A stretch of DNA of 64,000 bases from Sipunculus nudus. Lineage: Eukaryota; Annelida; Sipuncula; Golfingiida; Sipunculidae. Within the stretch, counting starts at the first letter, position 1, and the number at the start of each line of letters is the position of its first letter. The notes below the pieces were generated by a model. That model saw nothing but the letters and a program-made list of their open reading frames with translations, was not told the origin of the DNA and made no database searches. Position numbers and translations under genes: made by a program. Shown here piece by piece: positions 10,923 to 21,640 of this stretch. Location: positions 8,076,339 through 8,140,338 of the forward strand of contig CM049316.1 in assembly GCA_026874595.1 (NCBI GenBank), given 5' to 3'.

Positions 10923-12330
10923 CTGCGTTCATCAGAGTCTGACATCTGAGAGATGAGTCTATAAGCATAAACAGTCAGTGTCTGACGAAGGCCACGTTGA
11001 TACCTCTGTAACGGATATCAAAGCTTCAGAGGGTATATCTCAATTGCCGACGGACTGGTAATTCGGTGATTTATACATGTTGAGAGCGCTTCCAGTAACA
11101 GGCCAGGGACATTATTTACACGCGAAACTTTAGAGGTACTTTATTCAGTTACCTAGTACTGGATGATTCCAGGAGACATCAGCTGTGAAAGACATTGATT
11201 CTAAGTTCTGATAGAATAGGCTGTGCGCCTATCAGTCAGTGCTGTGTGAACTGTGCCTCGAAGGGCGAACTTGTACTCCGGCACTTGTACAACTGTCGAT
11301 GGCTGGACCTTGTGCATATACAAGTGTACTGATAGTGCTGTGTACACAGTGAGAGCAAACTGTGATGTGTGCGGCTAGACATTCCGATGTCATGTGTGCA
11401 CGATGGTCATGTGATCAGGAGCAGTGTAACAGAGAACTCCCGTGTGTATATACAAGTGAACATAACGGACTTAGTGATTTCGTGTTTCTTATTGGATGCT
11501 TGTGATCATTAGTGTTTATATGTAATTTAATTAATTACAGATAAATGTGTATTCTTTTTTAAATACATGTATATTGATTTGTTTTGATAAATCATGTTTT
11601 ATTCATCTTTTAGAGTGTATGTATGTATGTATGAGTTTCAACTACACCGGATTTTGTAAGTATATGGGAAATGAGAAACAAAACTGTTTCATGTTTTCAT
11701 TAAGTTTATTTATTTATTTTATTTTGCCTTTTGTGTTATATACTTTAGTAACTTACAGTTACAGTTTTGAGTTATTAAAAGAATTTGATGTAAAAACAAT
11801 GAAGTTATAATTGTGTGATAAACGCCGCCAGTACACATACAAATATGTTAATTATGTTACATTATGTCACAGCTCTTTAAATGAAAGAAGATTTGTATAC
11901 TCAATTTGATCTATAGGCCCAGGCCTCCTTTTTCCTGATAAACTTGTTGTTGTTGTTGTTGTTATGAGTTGCAACCGGTTTAGTTTGCAATTTTAAAGAA
12001 CCTGGTCGTACATACCTTTAGGGGTGTGACAACAGGCATTGTCCAAAATTATGATTATAATGGGTTTACGGTCAATTCAGCATGAACTTTATTTTATTTA
12101 TTTTTCATTTTTGTCACATAACATAATAGGGTATATGGGGGTTATGGTAAAATAAGGAAATTGTTAGGCAAAAGACAGCAGGATGGCAAAGATACAGTAA
12201 CATACTGTTTTCCTGCTCTATATCTGTTTTATCATTAGGTCATATCATGAAGGCCAAAGTAATTTGATATTTGTCAGGGTATTTGCAAAATCGGAATACG
12301 CTCTGTAGTAGAATACAGATGTTTTACTGC
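10923..12330. other. No gene recognised
   Basis: Mostly unique AT-rich sequence with a (GTAT)n run near 11609 and (GTT)n near 11949. If the promoter at 10811 is real, this is where its first intron would lie. Confidence 0.5.
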
Positions 12331-12480
12331 TGATTCACATTAAGAGACAATAAGACCTGATCTGGTAAACGGAAACGAATACCTTGACCAGAGCACGCAT
12401 GCGTGCTTCTCTAGCCGCGGGTCCTGGAGAAGGGACGTGCTCCCTTTCGACCTCCTCTTAGCGGTGACCATTGGAACGCG

Positions 12481-12527
12481 TTGTGGTGTCGTGACTTGTT
12501 CTTTGTCTCCACTTGAAGATAATAATA

Positions 12528-12592
<65 letters not shown>

Positions 12593-12765
12593 ATTGACTG
12601 TTCCCTTTGTCTTCACTGGAAGATAATAAAGATAATAATATAATAATAATATATTGACTTGTCCTCTGTCTCCACTGATCGGTAATAATAATTATATAAT
12701 AATAATAATAAAATGACTTGTCCTCAGTCTCCACTGAAAGATGATAATAATAATAAAAATACAGG
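12481..12765. repeat. Four imperfect units ending in (AAT)n
   Basis: The phrase 'gacttgtcctctgtctccact' and variants recur near 12490, 12595, 12656 and 12715, each followed by an (AAT)n run; the longest run is 12522-12590. It looks like a duplicated SINE-style 3' tail, but I could not find pol III A/B boxes upstream. The poly-Tyr and poly-Ile frames here are artefacts. Confidence 0.75.
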
Positions 12766-12975
12766 TAAAGATTTCATAACAACAATAAATGAGGACTTAT
12801 TAATGCGACTTAATCCATGTAAACGTCATATGAGGTGTTTCTTTAATGTCATATTAACAGCATTCGGGTTTTCCTTTTATTGAAAACATAGCCTACTGAT
12901 GATAACGTGCTTTTAAGAACGATTAAATGAGAATAAATATATGTTTAATCAAATGTTACAAACTACTGAAGTTAC

Positions 12976-13774
12976 CTTCCGCTGCCGATAATTTTTGGGA
13001 TCTTGTTCTTCGGTCTATCAATACCACCGTCATCGCCTTCAAATTTCCTCTTAACGAGTTTCTCGGTCTTCGTATTAGTCACGTGATCAGCTAATTTTCT
13101 ATCCCGCACACTGTTTGAACCAGAGTTCTTGTTTGATTTTGGCAAGGATTGTTTAGTTTTCTTTGTCTGTTTCCATTTTTCGTTCAGCTTACAGGTTTTG
13201 CTATTACTAAGTATGTCTGAGCCTTTCTTTTTAAATCTATTTGATTCTTTGTTTGAGGAGGTGGATTTATTGTTTTTCTTATTCTTGCAGCCTGAAGGCA
13301 CAGCACTTTCTTGGAGTCCTGTAGCCCGGGGACAAGACAGGCCTGTCAGCCGGGTTTCGGCGTCTGTAGGATCGGTTTTTAATAAAGCACTTAACGTTAA
13401 AGACTCCCCTTTACGGGCATCGCATGCAGAATCCCTCGTGTTGCTGGAGTCACACGGTTTGCTTATTTTAGACACTGATCCTGCTTTGTCCGCCTTTGTC
13501 TTATCTATCTTCCTCTCGGTTTTTATCTTGGATGGAGACAAAGTCATTCGACTTTCTGAAGAAAACAGATCTTCACGAGCTGCATTTTGATTTGACTTGT
13601 TATTACTGGGGCCTCTGAAAATCCCACTTGTTTGCATGGAGTTCCCACATGTCTTGTTCCGGACATTTGGAATTATTTTTTCTTTCTTCTTCTTCTTGTT
13701 GGTTTTCTTGCTGTTTCTATTCTGGGTATCACATTCAGCTCCAGATGTTTCTGGGAGATGGCGCTTTGTTTTGC
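12976..13774 (-). CDS. Gene 1 exon 2: lysine/serine-rich nuclear region
   Basis: A 799-base exon open in one frame. The acceptor follows a pyrimidine-rich tract ending in GATTCAG (13781-13775). Its first two bases GC complete the codon left by exon 1 (A+GC = Ser35), and it ends with AG before GTAACT (12975). It encodes residues 35-300 plus part of 301. The composition is Lys/Ser/Asn-rich, with likely nuclear localisation signals 'KKTNKKKKKEK' (residues 57-67) and 'KRKFEGDDGG...RPKNKIPK' near the end. There is no transmembrane segment or catalytic motif; it looks largely disordered. The 153-residue plus-strand frame at 13129-13590 is its shadow. Confidence 0.8.
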
Positions 13775-14430
13775 CTGAATCATGAAGAGAATCAGTAAAC
13801 AGCTTTCAGTAAGCAAAATGTCACCTGTCACGGCTGTAGGTTGTGTGTTATCTGTTAATATTAAAATAGTTCAGCCAGTCTTCATTGCCGTACCTGCGAG
13901 GAACCTAACTTGGTCTTAAAGTTCAAATGAACGAGTACGATAAGCTAGTACAACTAAAAACCACGGCCGTTAAGGGAGATTAAAGATAATATGCATTGAC
14001 ACAACAATTAAAGGGATTTGTTATATAAATCTACAGGCGAAGTTAAATATCATATTACAAATGCATGCACACATCACAAATATATGATCATACCCTGTCG
14101 GTGCTTATATTAATAATGAGATCTTTCCGAATATATTTTCCTACAATATTGCCCATTGTTAATATAACCAACAGGAATGTTGCACAATACAGCATTTAAA
14201 AGTTGCAAAAAGAAAGAAAAAAAAGGACACTGAGGCACATATCGTCCCCCGCCCCATCCATAATTCAAATGTGTGGTATTTTCTGTAACATGATTTCCTT
14301 TAGGACTGGATGAAATAAGATTATGCAAGATCCAAAGGTGTCTTGTGTTATGGGTGAAACTAAACAAGAAAAGCAGGCATACAAAACGATTATCAGTGGC
14401 TTCACCAGTCTTATATATGAGATCTATCTA
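13775..14430 (-). other. Gene 1 intron 1, proximal part
   Basis: Unique AT-rich sequence with no exon-like frame that I can support; a G-rich run lies near 14249-14265. Confidence 0.5.
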
Positions 14431-16182
14431 TCCACGATCTGTGACTGTGCAAAATTTTAGGCCGATAGCTTACAGCATTCCTGAGATATGTGCGGTATAT
14501 TTCACCTTAAATAGACGCGTGTATGGCCATAAAGGAAAATAATTATAGATTGCGTCACCAGGGCTAAATACATGATGAAGCTGTCAAAGAGCTTTCCACA
14601 GAATTTAACATGGAGAAAATCTGTTGAATCACTCGGATACGAGTGTTTATATGCAAAAATGGGCAAAATGGACCCATTCATGGTCAAGGTCACTCTCATA
14701 GTAAAGATCATGACACCATTTAAAATAGGCATCGTCCTCTGGCCAAAATCTATGTGCTTGCAAAATGTAATAAAGGTGGTCAAATTCTTCTTGAGTTATC
14801 TCGCTCCCAAGATTTGTCTGTGGCGACGCGACCGTACAAAACTTTAGTATCCCCGACTTCTCAGTCTTGGGATACAATAAACCATTCACATGCATTTTAT
14901 TTCTGTTTGAATGCCTTTTTAAATCACATGCATTTTATTTCTCTTGCTCTAGAATAGATGTGACCAAGGTTTATGAATGATATAGTTGACATTTTCAGAC
15001 TAATTCAAGAATAACTAGAAAATACCATTTTACCTCACAGAGAGGACACGACCACAGGTGGTGCCATCTGCTGGTGAAATATAAAATAGTAGTTACATAA
15101 TGACGGTGTCCACCAAACATGGTAATTATCTTTGCAGTAGCTCACAAGACAAAAAAAATACGATTTTGCACAAAAACTGGAATTATGAAAAAAAAGAATT
15201 AGCTGATCAGAAAAATTCAAACACATATTAAATCATCATTTTTGTGATAATGTAACTTTAGTTGAGATCCACTTCACATAAACAGGCATACACACACATA
15301 CAAGTACACTTAAGCCACTAAGAGAAAACACATATATGCAGGGAGAACTTATTTAATGAATATTTTATGCCCGAAGAGTGACCGGAAGTGATGTCATAGT
15401 TTTTTTGTGAACAAGAAACGTGAAGCCATTTTTGTCTTGTGTCTCTTTTTGCTCCGCTCGCGTGATTGAGATATCACAATTTTGTGAAACGATCCTATTC
15501 CATTTAGTATTTATTTGATAACCCCTTGCTCTAAGAAATCTTTGTATGTGATTTGGAGGCCTGAGCCATCTTATTTACTGAATTATCAAAATTTAAAGGG
15601 AAAGACAACGGCGGCCGGAAAAGTAGGTCTAATACAGGTGACATCACCTGCAGGATACAATGAAATGCTCATCATGTGACTTACATGTGTGTAAAATTGG
15701 GTCAAGAAACCCGCAGGGGTTTTAGAGCACCAAGTAAAAGAAGGGGCGGGACGGACGGACGGACGGACGGACAGCCAGACGGACGGGGACCGTTTTAGTA
15801 GTCCTCCCCATTACGGCGGGGGACTAATAATTCTATTCAATATAGTATTCTTTGAATTCCTCTAGCTCAAAGGAATCCTTATATGTGATTTGAAGACTAA
15901 ATTGTTCTTATTTACTGACTAATCTGGAGGAAAGTGTAAAAATGACAGTTTTTGTACGCAGAAAATCGTTAAACATAGGTGACGCCACCTGCCGGTTATT
16001 ATCACATGTCAGTCATGTGCTCGGTAAGTCTGTAAATTTCGTAATGAAAGCAGCGTCTTAGAGATATGTGGTATATAGGAATGGGGCGGGACGGACAGAC
16101 GGATGGACAAACTGAATAACAGACAGACGGACGAGGACCAATTTAGTAGTCCTCTCTCCTGCAACGGGGGACTAAAAACAAA
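14430..16182 (+). mobile_element. Second hairpin-terminated repeat family (ACGG microsatellite + GGGGGACTA hairpin)
   Basis: Two 3' ends lie in tandem. At 15745-15835 a (GGAC)n tract is followed by a hairpin with arms 'TTAGTAGTCCTCCCC' and 'CGGGGGACTAATAA'. At 16083-16180 a diverged (GGAC)n tract is followed by 'TTTAGTAGTCCTCTC' and 'GGGGGACTAAAA'. Their upstream cores also repeat with a spacing of about 335 bases (15525 and 15860: 'ctatgtgatttgRag'-like text; GGTGAC...CACCTGC motifs at 15638 and 15977). More diverged core-like text reaches back to about 14430. Core repeats, ACGG microsatellite and a 3' hairpin match the layout of bivalve pearl-type/Helitron-associated elements. Confidence 0.6.
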
Positions 16183-16189
16183 TAAATGA

Positions 16190-18211
16190 TAAAGTAAGGT
16201 GTACAATGGGTGGACCGACAACCAGACGGGCGTATACTCGTATATGGGAGGCAGCGGTAGATATAGGCCTACATTACCTCGGACTGGACCCAATCTACAT
16301 TACTTATAACAGCATATTAATAGTTTAGTTTGGGTCCAGTTCGGGTTAATGTAAATGATACCTGTAGTATACAGGCATGTAGAATAGTATTGTGTTATCG
16401 GGGCTTAATATATCTTTAAATGCTTATTACTTCAACATTAATTTCAGTACCGTCACAAATGATGTATCATTTTAAAGATCTGGAGGTCTTATTTAAATTA
16501 TAACTCTTACAAATTAGTTTTATGGTAGTAAAAATTAGCACAATAGATAAGAAAACATGCCGAATATGCCTTTTTTATATTGCATCCCATTCTTGGGTCT
16601 TTATACATCAAGTTGTAACTTTTCTGGCGGGTAACTCACCAGAATTAAATATGTTGTAATGTATAGTTAGTAGTTATGCACTTGGAAAATAATATATACT
16701 ACGGCCAGTAATCATGTTTTTACACTATCAAAATTTTCAGTCAGAACCAGAGGTTCAGTGCTGTCCACAAAAAAATGTCTGATGCATTATTAGGAATCAT
16801 AACCAATTATAGTGAGTAAAGCATTTGAGAATCGTTATCATACAGGATGAATGATTCCATATTAAAGTTGACAAAGTCGTTTCCGTAGATTCCGTCCACT
16901 TTTTAAATTAATTTATTTAAATTAGTTAATATTCTTAATTTGTTGTGAATATTCTTAATTATTTGTCAAAGAAGTAATTAACAAGGCTCTTCTATAACAT
17001 GGCGTGTTAAACTGAAATGGCTTAGTAAAGAGTGGTAACATATAGCACAGAGATTCCGTAGATTCCGTAGATTCCGTCCCCTCAGATTATGAGAAATGGC
17101 GATTTTGACCTTTTACAGAATATTATAACGTAAAAAATGCTGAACTGACGGTGATTAAATCACTCAGAATTGAAGACTGTATAGTGATCTTTTAGGCAGT
17201 ATTGGTTATTAGAGCCAATAATTAGTATCTCCGATTGAGTGTTTCCTTAAAAAGTGCCAAAAATTATCCTAATTCTATTGGTATTAACTTTCAAATGATG
17301 TACTGATTATGGGTGTGCAAAAAACTTTTTTTTTAGTTCCGTGTGAAGCAATCGAGAACTATACTGTGCTACAGTGATTACATACGGTACATACCTACAG
17401 TATTGTTACACTGTAATCACGCCATCGTTATACTACAGCACTATCACTGACCGACAGAACAAAATACTAAAATATTTCTTGGAATATGCTTTCATAGTAT
17501 GGGTACTTTTGAAAGAAAAAAAATCGGGAAAAATATCCAGACCACAGAATCTCGAATGGATTATAAAACCTGAATTAAATTGTCGCTCCAATATATAGTT
17601 AAGGTCAAATTTAAAGAAAACGTTCTTTTTTAAATCTAAAAAGCTTAAGCTTAACTATCGTATAGAATTAGAAACGAGGGGTGAGTGGTGCATGGGTCGC
17701 GGTGAAGCAGAACATTTATTGACGTACGTAACTGGACGTGCTGGGTGTAAAATATGGTATCTTAAATACAAACCAAAAATAACATGGGTACTTTCGTTAA
17801 ATCTCATGTCTGCGTAACAGGTGAATACAATTTATAACGAAAATAAATGATGATATCCGAAAAAGGCTCTTCTTTGTGTGGCATATTTAAAAGATTATGG
17901 CTCTAACGCGAGTGGTGAAGCAGTGCGTTCCCAGAAAATGGCGCCGCGACAATGCGCCTTCATAAATCATGCAATTATCGTTAGCAATACCTGTTACGAC
18001 TCGCTTTATATGGCCCCATGGGAGTTTGACAAAACAGTAATTTATTTGTATGTCATATGATTCCTTGAATTCAATCTTATGAAATCATAATGAGGACACA
18101 TTAGGAAGACATTAGAGAAAGAGGCATCACTATATATATATGACTATGAGTGTATCAGTGCACGATGGGTAAGTTCTGTGGCGTGAATCTGTAAAAAGGG
18201 TAATGACTTAC
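16190..18211 (-). other. Gene 1 intron 1, distal part
   Basis: AT-rich unique sequence. The only oddity is a short tandem 'attccgtag' x3 near 17051-17077, with a related 'gtagattccgtcc' near 16876. I see no supported exon. Confidence 0.5.
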
Positions 18212-18314
18212 TTTTCTTTGACGTCACTGTCCTGGCACTCTGGTGATTTCCTTTTATCTTCAGGTCTGCATCATTCTTGTGTTCCTTTACTGTCTTACCA
18301 TACTTTTTATCCAT
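18212..18314 (-). CDS. Gene 1 exon 1: start codon and first 34 residues
   Basis: ATG at 18314-18312 opens a Lys-rich segment starting MDKKYGKTVKEHKN and ending at a perfect donor AAAA/GTAAGT (18211-18206). The exon leaves one base (A), which the first two bases of exon 2 complete in frame. The Lys-rich character matches exon 2, supporting the join. The ATG context is 'cagtcATGG', with G at +4. The four joined exons total 2628 bases, exactly 876 codons including the stop. Confidence 0.68.
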
Positions 18315-18478
18315 GACTGTATTGGTAATATATAAATGATCTAATCAACTCGGCATTCCAGACAGACCTGAAGATATGTGTAACCAAGTGGGCCTCTTTC
18401 TAGGATGACACTCCCATGACTACGCTATATTAAATACAAAGATATATATTTCGTTCATTGTTGCGTCATTTTGCCTGA

Positions 18479-18919
18479 TGACGTCAAACTCGCCTGTGAC
18501 GTCATGTGTGAGGCCACTGCACTTTGCACGTGTACTTTGCACATCTAACACTGCGTACAGTATTACCAACCTCCAGCTAACAAATCTTTAACTCTCGTCT
18601 ACAAAACAAGCTGTTATTTTAAAAGCTTTTTGTCGCATACAGTTTTTTATCGTCATTTACATGATGATAGGTCTATTTCACGTGTATTCACACAAAAAAT
18701 AAATTTTATGTGGCGAGTTTACATTAATTCACATTAAAAAAGTCCCATGTGGGGACGCACACCCTCTGTGCCTTATTGACTATGGCCAGCAATGAATGTT
18801 AATCTATATTGTCCCATGGCACTTTTAAAATGTGTTTACAAATAATGCTGTATGCCAACTTCCTGTCAACGTTCACGAAATTGCACATGCCTTTGACGTC
18901 GTTGTTTTCAGTGACGTCA
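18479..18919 (-). promoter_or_regulatory. CRE cluster upstream of gene 1
   Basis: Three perfect TGACGTCA sites occur at 18479-18486, 18497-18504 and 18912-18919, with a near match (TGACGTCG) at 18894. The first two are 165-190 bases upstream of the gene 1 ATG. A fourth perfect site lies in exon 1 itself (18219-18226). By base composition less than one such 8-mer is expected in 64 kb. This suggests control by CREB/ATF-type bZIP factors. No TATA box is obvious near the ATG. Confidence 0.5.
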
Positions 18920-19282
18920 CGTAATCGCGCTCCATCGATGGTCATATGATCACATGACATACCTCCTAGTGCATGCTAAAACCCCGTAAAACGTTCATCC
19001 TAGTATTATTTAGGCGTAGGCTACTCAACAAATTAATTACCCAGAGATGTTCACACTGCTGAACCACATGTCAAATTTCAATCATATATCCACGAGAGCA
19101 TCCTTTAGATATCATGCAGAAACACATACACACACAGGACCGACCAAAAACATTAAAGGGCAAAACACAACTGGCGAGTGCGCTAAATGGGCGGCATCCG
19201 TTCGTGAACGCGGCAGGTCCGCGGCATTTTCCAAACAGACTGGCGCGGGCGCCACGCAGGAAATTTGATGGTATCGCTGTGG

Positions 19283-19284
<2 letters not shown>

Positions 19285-19319
<35 letters not shown>
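19285..19319. repeat. (TA)n microsatellite
   Basis: A pure TA run left of the 3.9-kb TIR element. Confidence 0.95.
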
Positions 19320-19321
<2 letters not shown>

Positions 19322-19913
19322 TGTCTGAGAAATATACCTCCGTTTAGCGTACATTTCATAAAACAGTCTGGTTATACTCATTGAACAATATTTATGATAG
19401 TAATTAATGTTAGTGGTAGAAATTGGTTTTAATTCATAATCGATAACGGAAAAATAAAAACGACCGATGATCGATTATTAATCGATTATTTTAGTCCCCG
19501 GGATACATCGATTTAATTGCAAAATTTTATCGTTAATCTTAGGTTTATTTTCCGTTGTAGTATACTTTGGGACATTAGAAAATGGCAGTCTTAAGTTGCA
19601 CAGACGGTAGTTCTGCCCTGCAGCTAAAAAAAGCCAACCCCTACCCCTATATCGGTGATTTGCCACAATCATGCCATGCAACCTTCGGATCACAATATTT
19701 CTGGAATGCCTTGGCAGATTTGGATAATCTTGGTAGATTGATTAATTGAGGTTCCGATAAAGTAGTTCTCAAAACATAGTAACTTATTTCAAGGTCAAGG
19801 TCATCAGTTATACGAAACAAATAGGATTAGGTTGGTCCGCTGTATATTGTAATACACACGAGTTTGAGTTCACTTGTCTGATTAATTAAGAGATGATTCT
19901 GATTAATTAAGAG

Positions 19914-20492
19914 ATGATTCTCTTATTCACTTGCGGAATGTACATATACTTTAAATATTCGAAACCAGTTTCCAAACATAAAATTAATCCTTCTTATTCT
20001 CGGGCTTCTCAAACAGTAACAGCTTCAGTTTTGAAGACAATGAACAAGTACTTTTGCGCCCTTTTTGGGGTTAGGAGTAAGTGCAAAGATATGAACCGTG
20101 TTTGGCACACACTTCTTCCCAACAAGATTCCGCAGAGAAAAGCAAAGCAAACTCTGTCAAAGCTCAGTTCCTTTGACCCCGCCAACCTTCCGACTCCCTC
20201 TATGTTCTTGAGCAGAAAATCTCCAAACTTGTCAACCATATCTCGGCAAATGCGCACAAGGCTCATATAAATGAATGGGGCCCCTGAAACATGGTTGGGT
20301 GAAGGAGGAAATTTCATCCCTAAATTGTTTGAAGAAGAGCGAGTTCCGGATAACCTGTTTCATGAGGAAAATGAGATGGAGGATGATGACATGAGCGATA
20401 TTGATAATCATAAAGAAGACCGTGAGAGTGACAATGGGAGCAGTGTTCAAATCAGGGAATATATAAACTCACTTAACGTGATAATTATTTAA
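19914..20492 (+). pseudogene. Broken coding fragment inside the 3.9-kb TIR element
   Basis: One frame is open at 19914-20270. After a single TAA it continues in the same frame to 20492. The first part is basic (for example 'NKIPQRKAKQTLSKLSS'). The second is strongly acidic ('EENEMEDDDMSDIDNHKEDR') and looks like a protein C-terminus. Continuity of frame across the stop, and the charge pattern, suggest a decayed gene or captured exon and not chance. I recognise no transposase motif. A minus-strand frame (20009-20317) overlaps the first part and could be the real one instead. Confidence 0.4.
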
Positions 20493-20509
20493 GTTAATGA
20501 GTTTATTTC

Positions 20510-21640
20510 ATGCATATAACAATATTCAACTTAGTTTTAATTGTATACTAGAAATAAGATCAAAATTTTTATTTTTTTAGGTTATTAGCATAAATTTTAA
20601 ATCATTATCTTAAATTTTACCAATTTCGACCACGGCAAATTTTTCTCCCTTTTAACATTGTTGATTTCATTTTCACAACATATAATCATGAAGATTTAAT
20701 CTTTTAATATCTGAAATATCAAAGAAATTGATTAAAATTTTCAAAGAATTGATTAAGAAAAGTATATTTTTTTCAATTTACACAGACCATGTCAACTGTT
20801 TTTATATCAACCTCACCCATTTCATTGAGTTATACAGCCCTGTGCATGTTATGTAATCCGATCCAGGCATTTGCCCTAGCTCAGCTTGGATGGGCTTCCG
20901 CTCTGTCCTACACCTCCCCCCCCCCCCCCCCCCCCGGATGATGTGTCAACTAGATGAATATTGTAATTTTTAAATATTATTCATTCTTGTTCAAGACTTT
21001 TGCTACATTTTGGATTATGAATTGTATCACAAGGTGTTAAAATGATTAAAGTGAACATTTAATTATGTCCATAAAGTGATGAATTGCTACTAAATTGTGG
21101 ATGTTTATAAGATGAGGATTTCCTTACATCAGAACAGTAAAACCCTTTGAATATTTTTTCACCCGCCCTATTCAGTCGCCTGCATGTCACCCTTGTTGAC
21201 CTTTCAGGCTAATTATACACGCTTCAAGCGGTGAATACTGGGCAGCTAGCTCGCTCTTGGCAGTCCACATCTGGCCCCAGGTGCCTAACCCCCCCCCCTC
21301 CTAGTAGTTGTTTTGGTCAACAATATATCGATAAACAATTATGATTTTATATTGGTTAATAATAACAAATAATGGAAAGGGGAATTAATAGTTAATGAGT
21401 AACAGGGTATTACCTTGCAATTACTGATGTTGTATGGATCTTGTATGAATGGCCCTAAATGCATTCCATAGGACACCATGTAGTCACCTTTGGGTAATTT
21501 TCATTTCAAAATTAATAATGAAAAAAAATTGAATAAAATTGATTTATACTTTTAGGGATGATATGAAGCAAATCAATGATAGAAAAGGCTGCAGCTGATT
21601 ATATAAAATTAATCTAAATTTACAGGTATTTCCCAAGTGT
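20510..21640 (-). repeat. Diverged inverted copy of family H interior, nested in the TIR element
   Basis: Text near 20620-20700 and 21170-21500 matches, with many changes, the minus-oriented family H copy at 48560-49080. One shared landmark is the 'acccttgttgacctttca' stretch. Others are the 'ccaacccaactcatctagtagtt'-type region and 'caccatgtagtcaccttt'. It is older than the other copies. A C-run (20918-20935) and a shorter one near 21291 interrupt it. Confidence 0.55.

Larger units (their letters stand above)
8752..12975 (-). other. Gene 1 intron 2
   Basis: A 4.2-kb intron between phase-matched exons 2 and 3. It holds a (TA)n tract (9303-9343), AT-rich unique sequence, an antisense promoter-like block (10811-10922), a (TTG)n run near 11949, and the AAT-tailed repeat at 12481-12765. 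A plus-strand frame at 11547-11810 is AT-rich with no family signature and is not called. Confidence 0.65.

Noticed and set aside
12340-12734. Poly-Tyr and poly-Ile frames
   Set aside because: Translation of (AAT)n repeats.
13129-13590. Plus-strand 153-residue Phe/Leu-rich frame
   Set aside because: It is the complement of Lys-rich codons of gene 1 exon 2; hydrophobic content arises from reading AAA/AAG backwards.
19465-19492. ATCGATTATTAATCGATTATT near-palindrome left of the TIR element as a regulatory site
   Set aside because: Short AT-rich near-palindrome with no second instance; better treated as the insertion flank.
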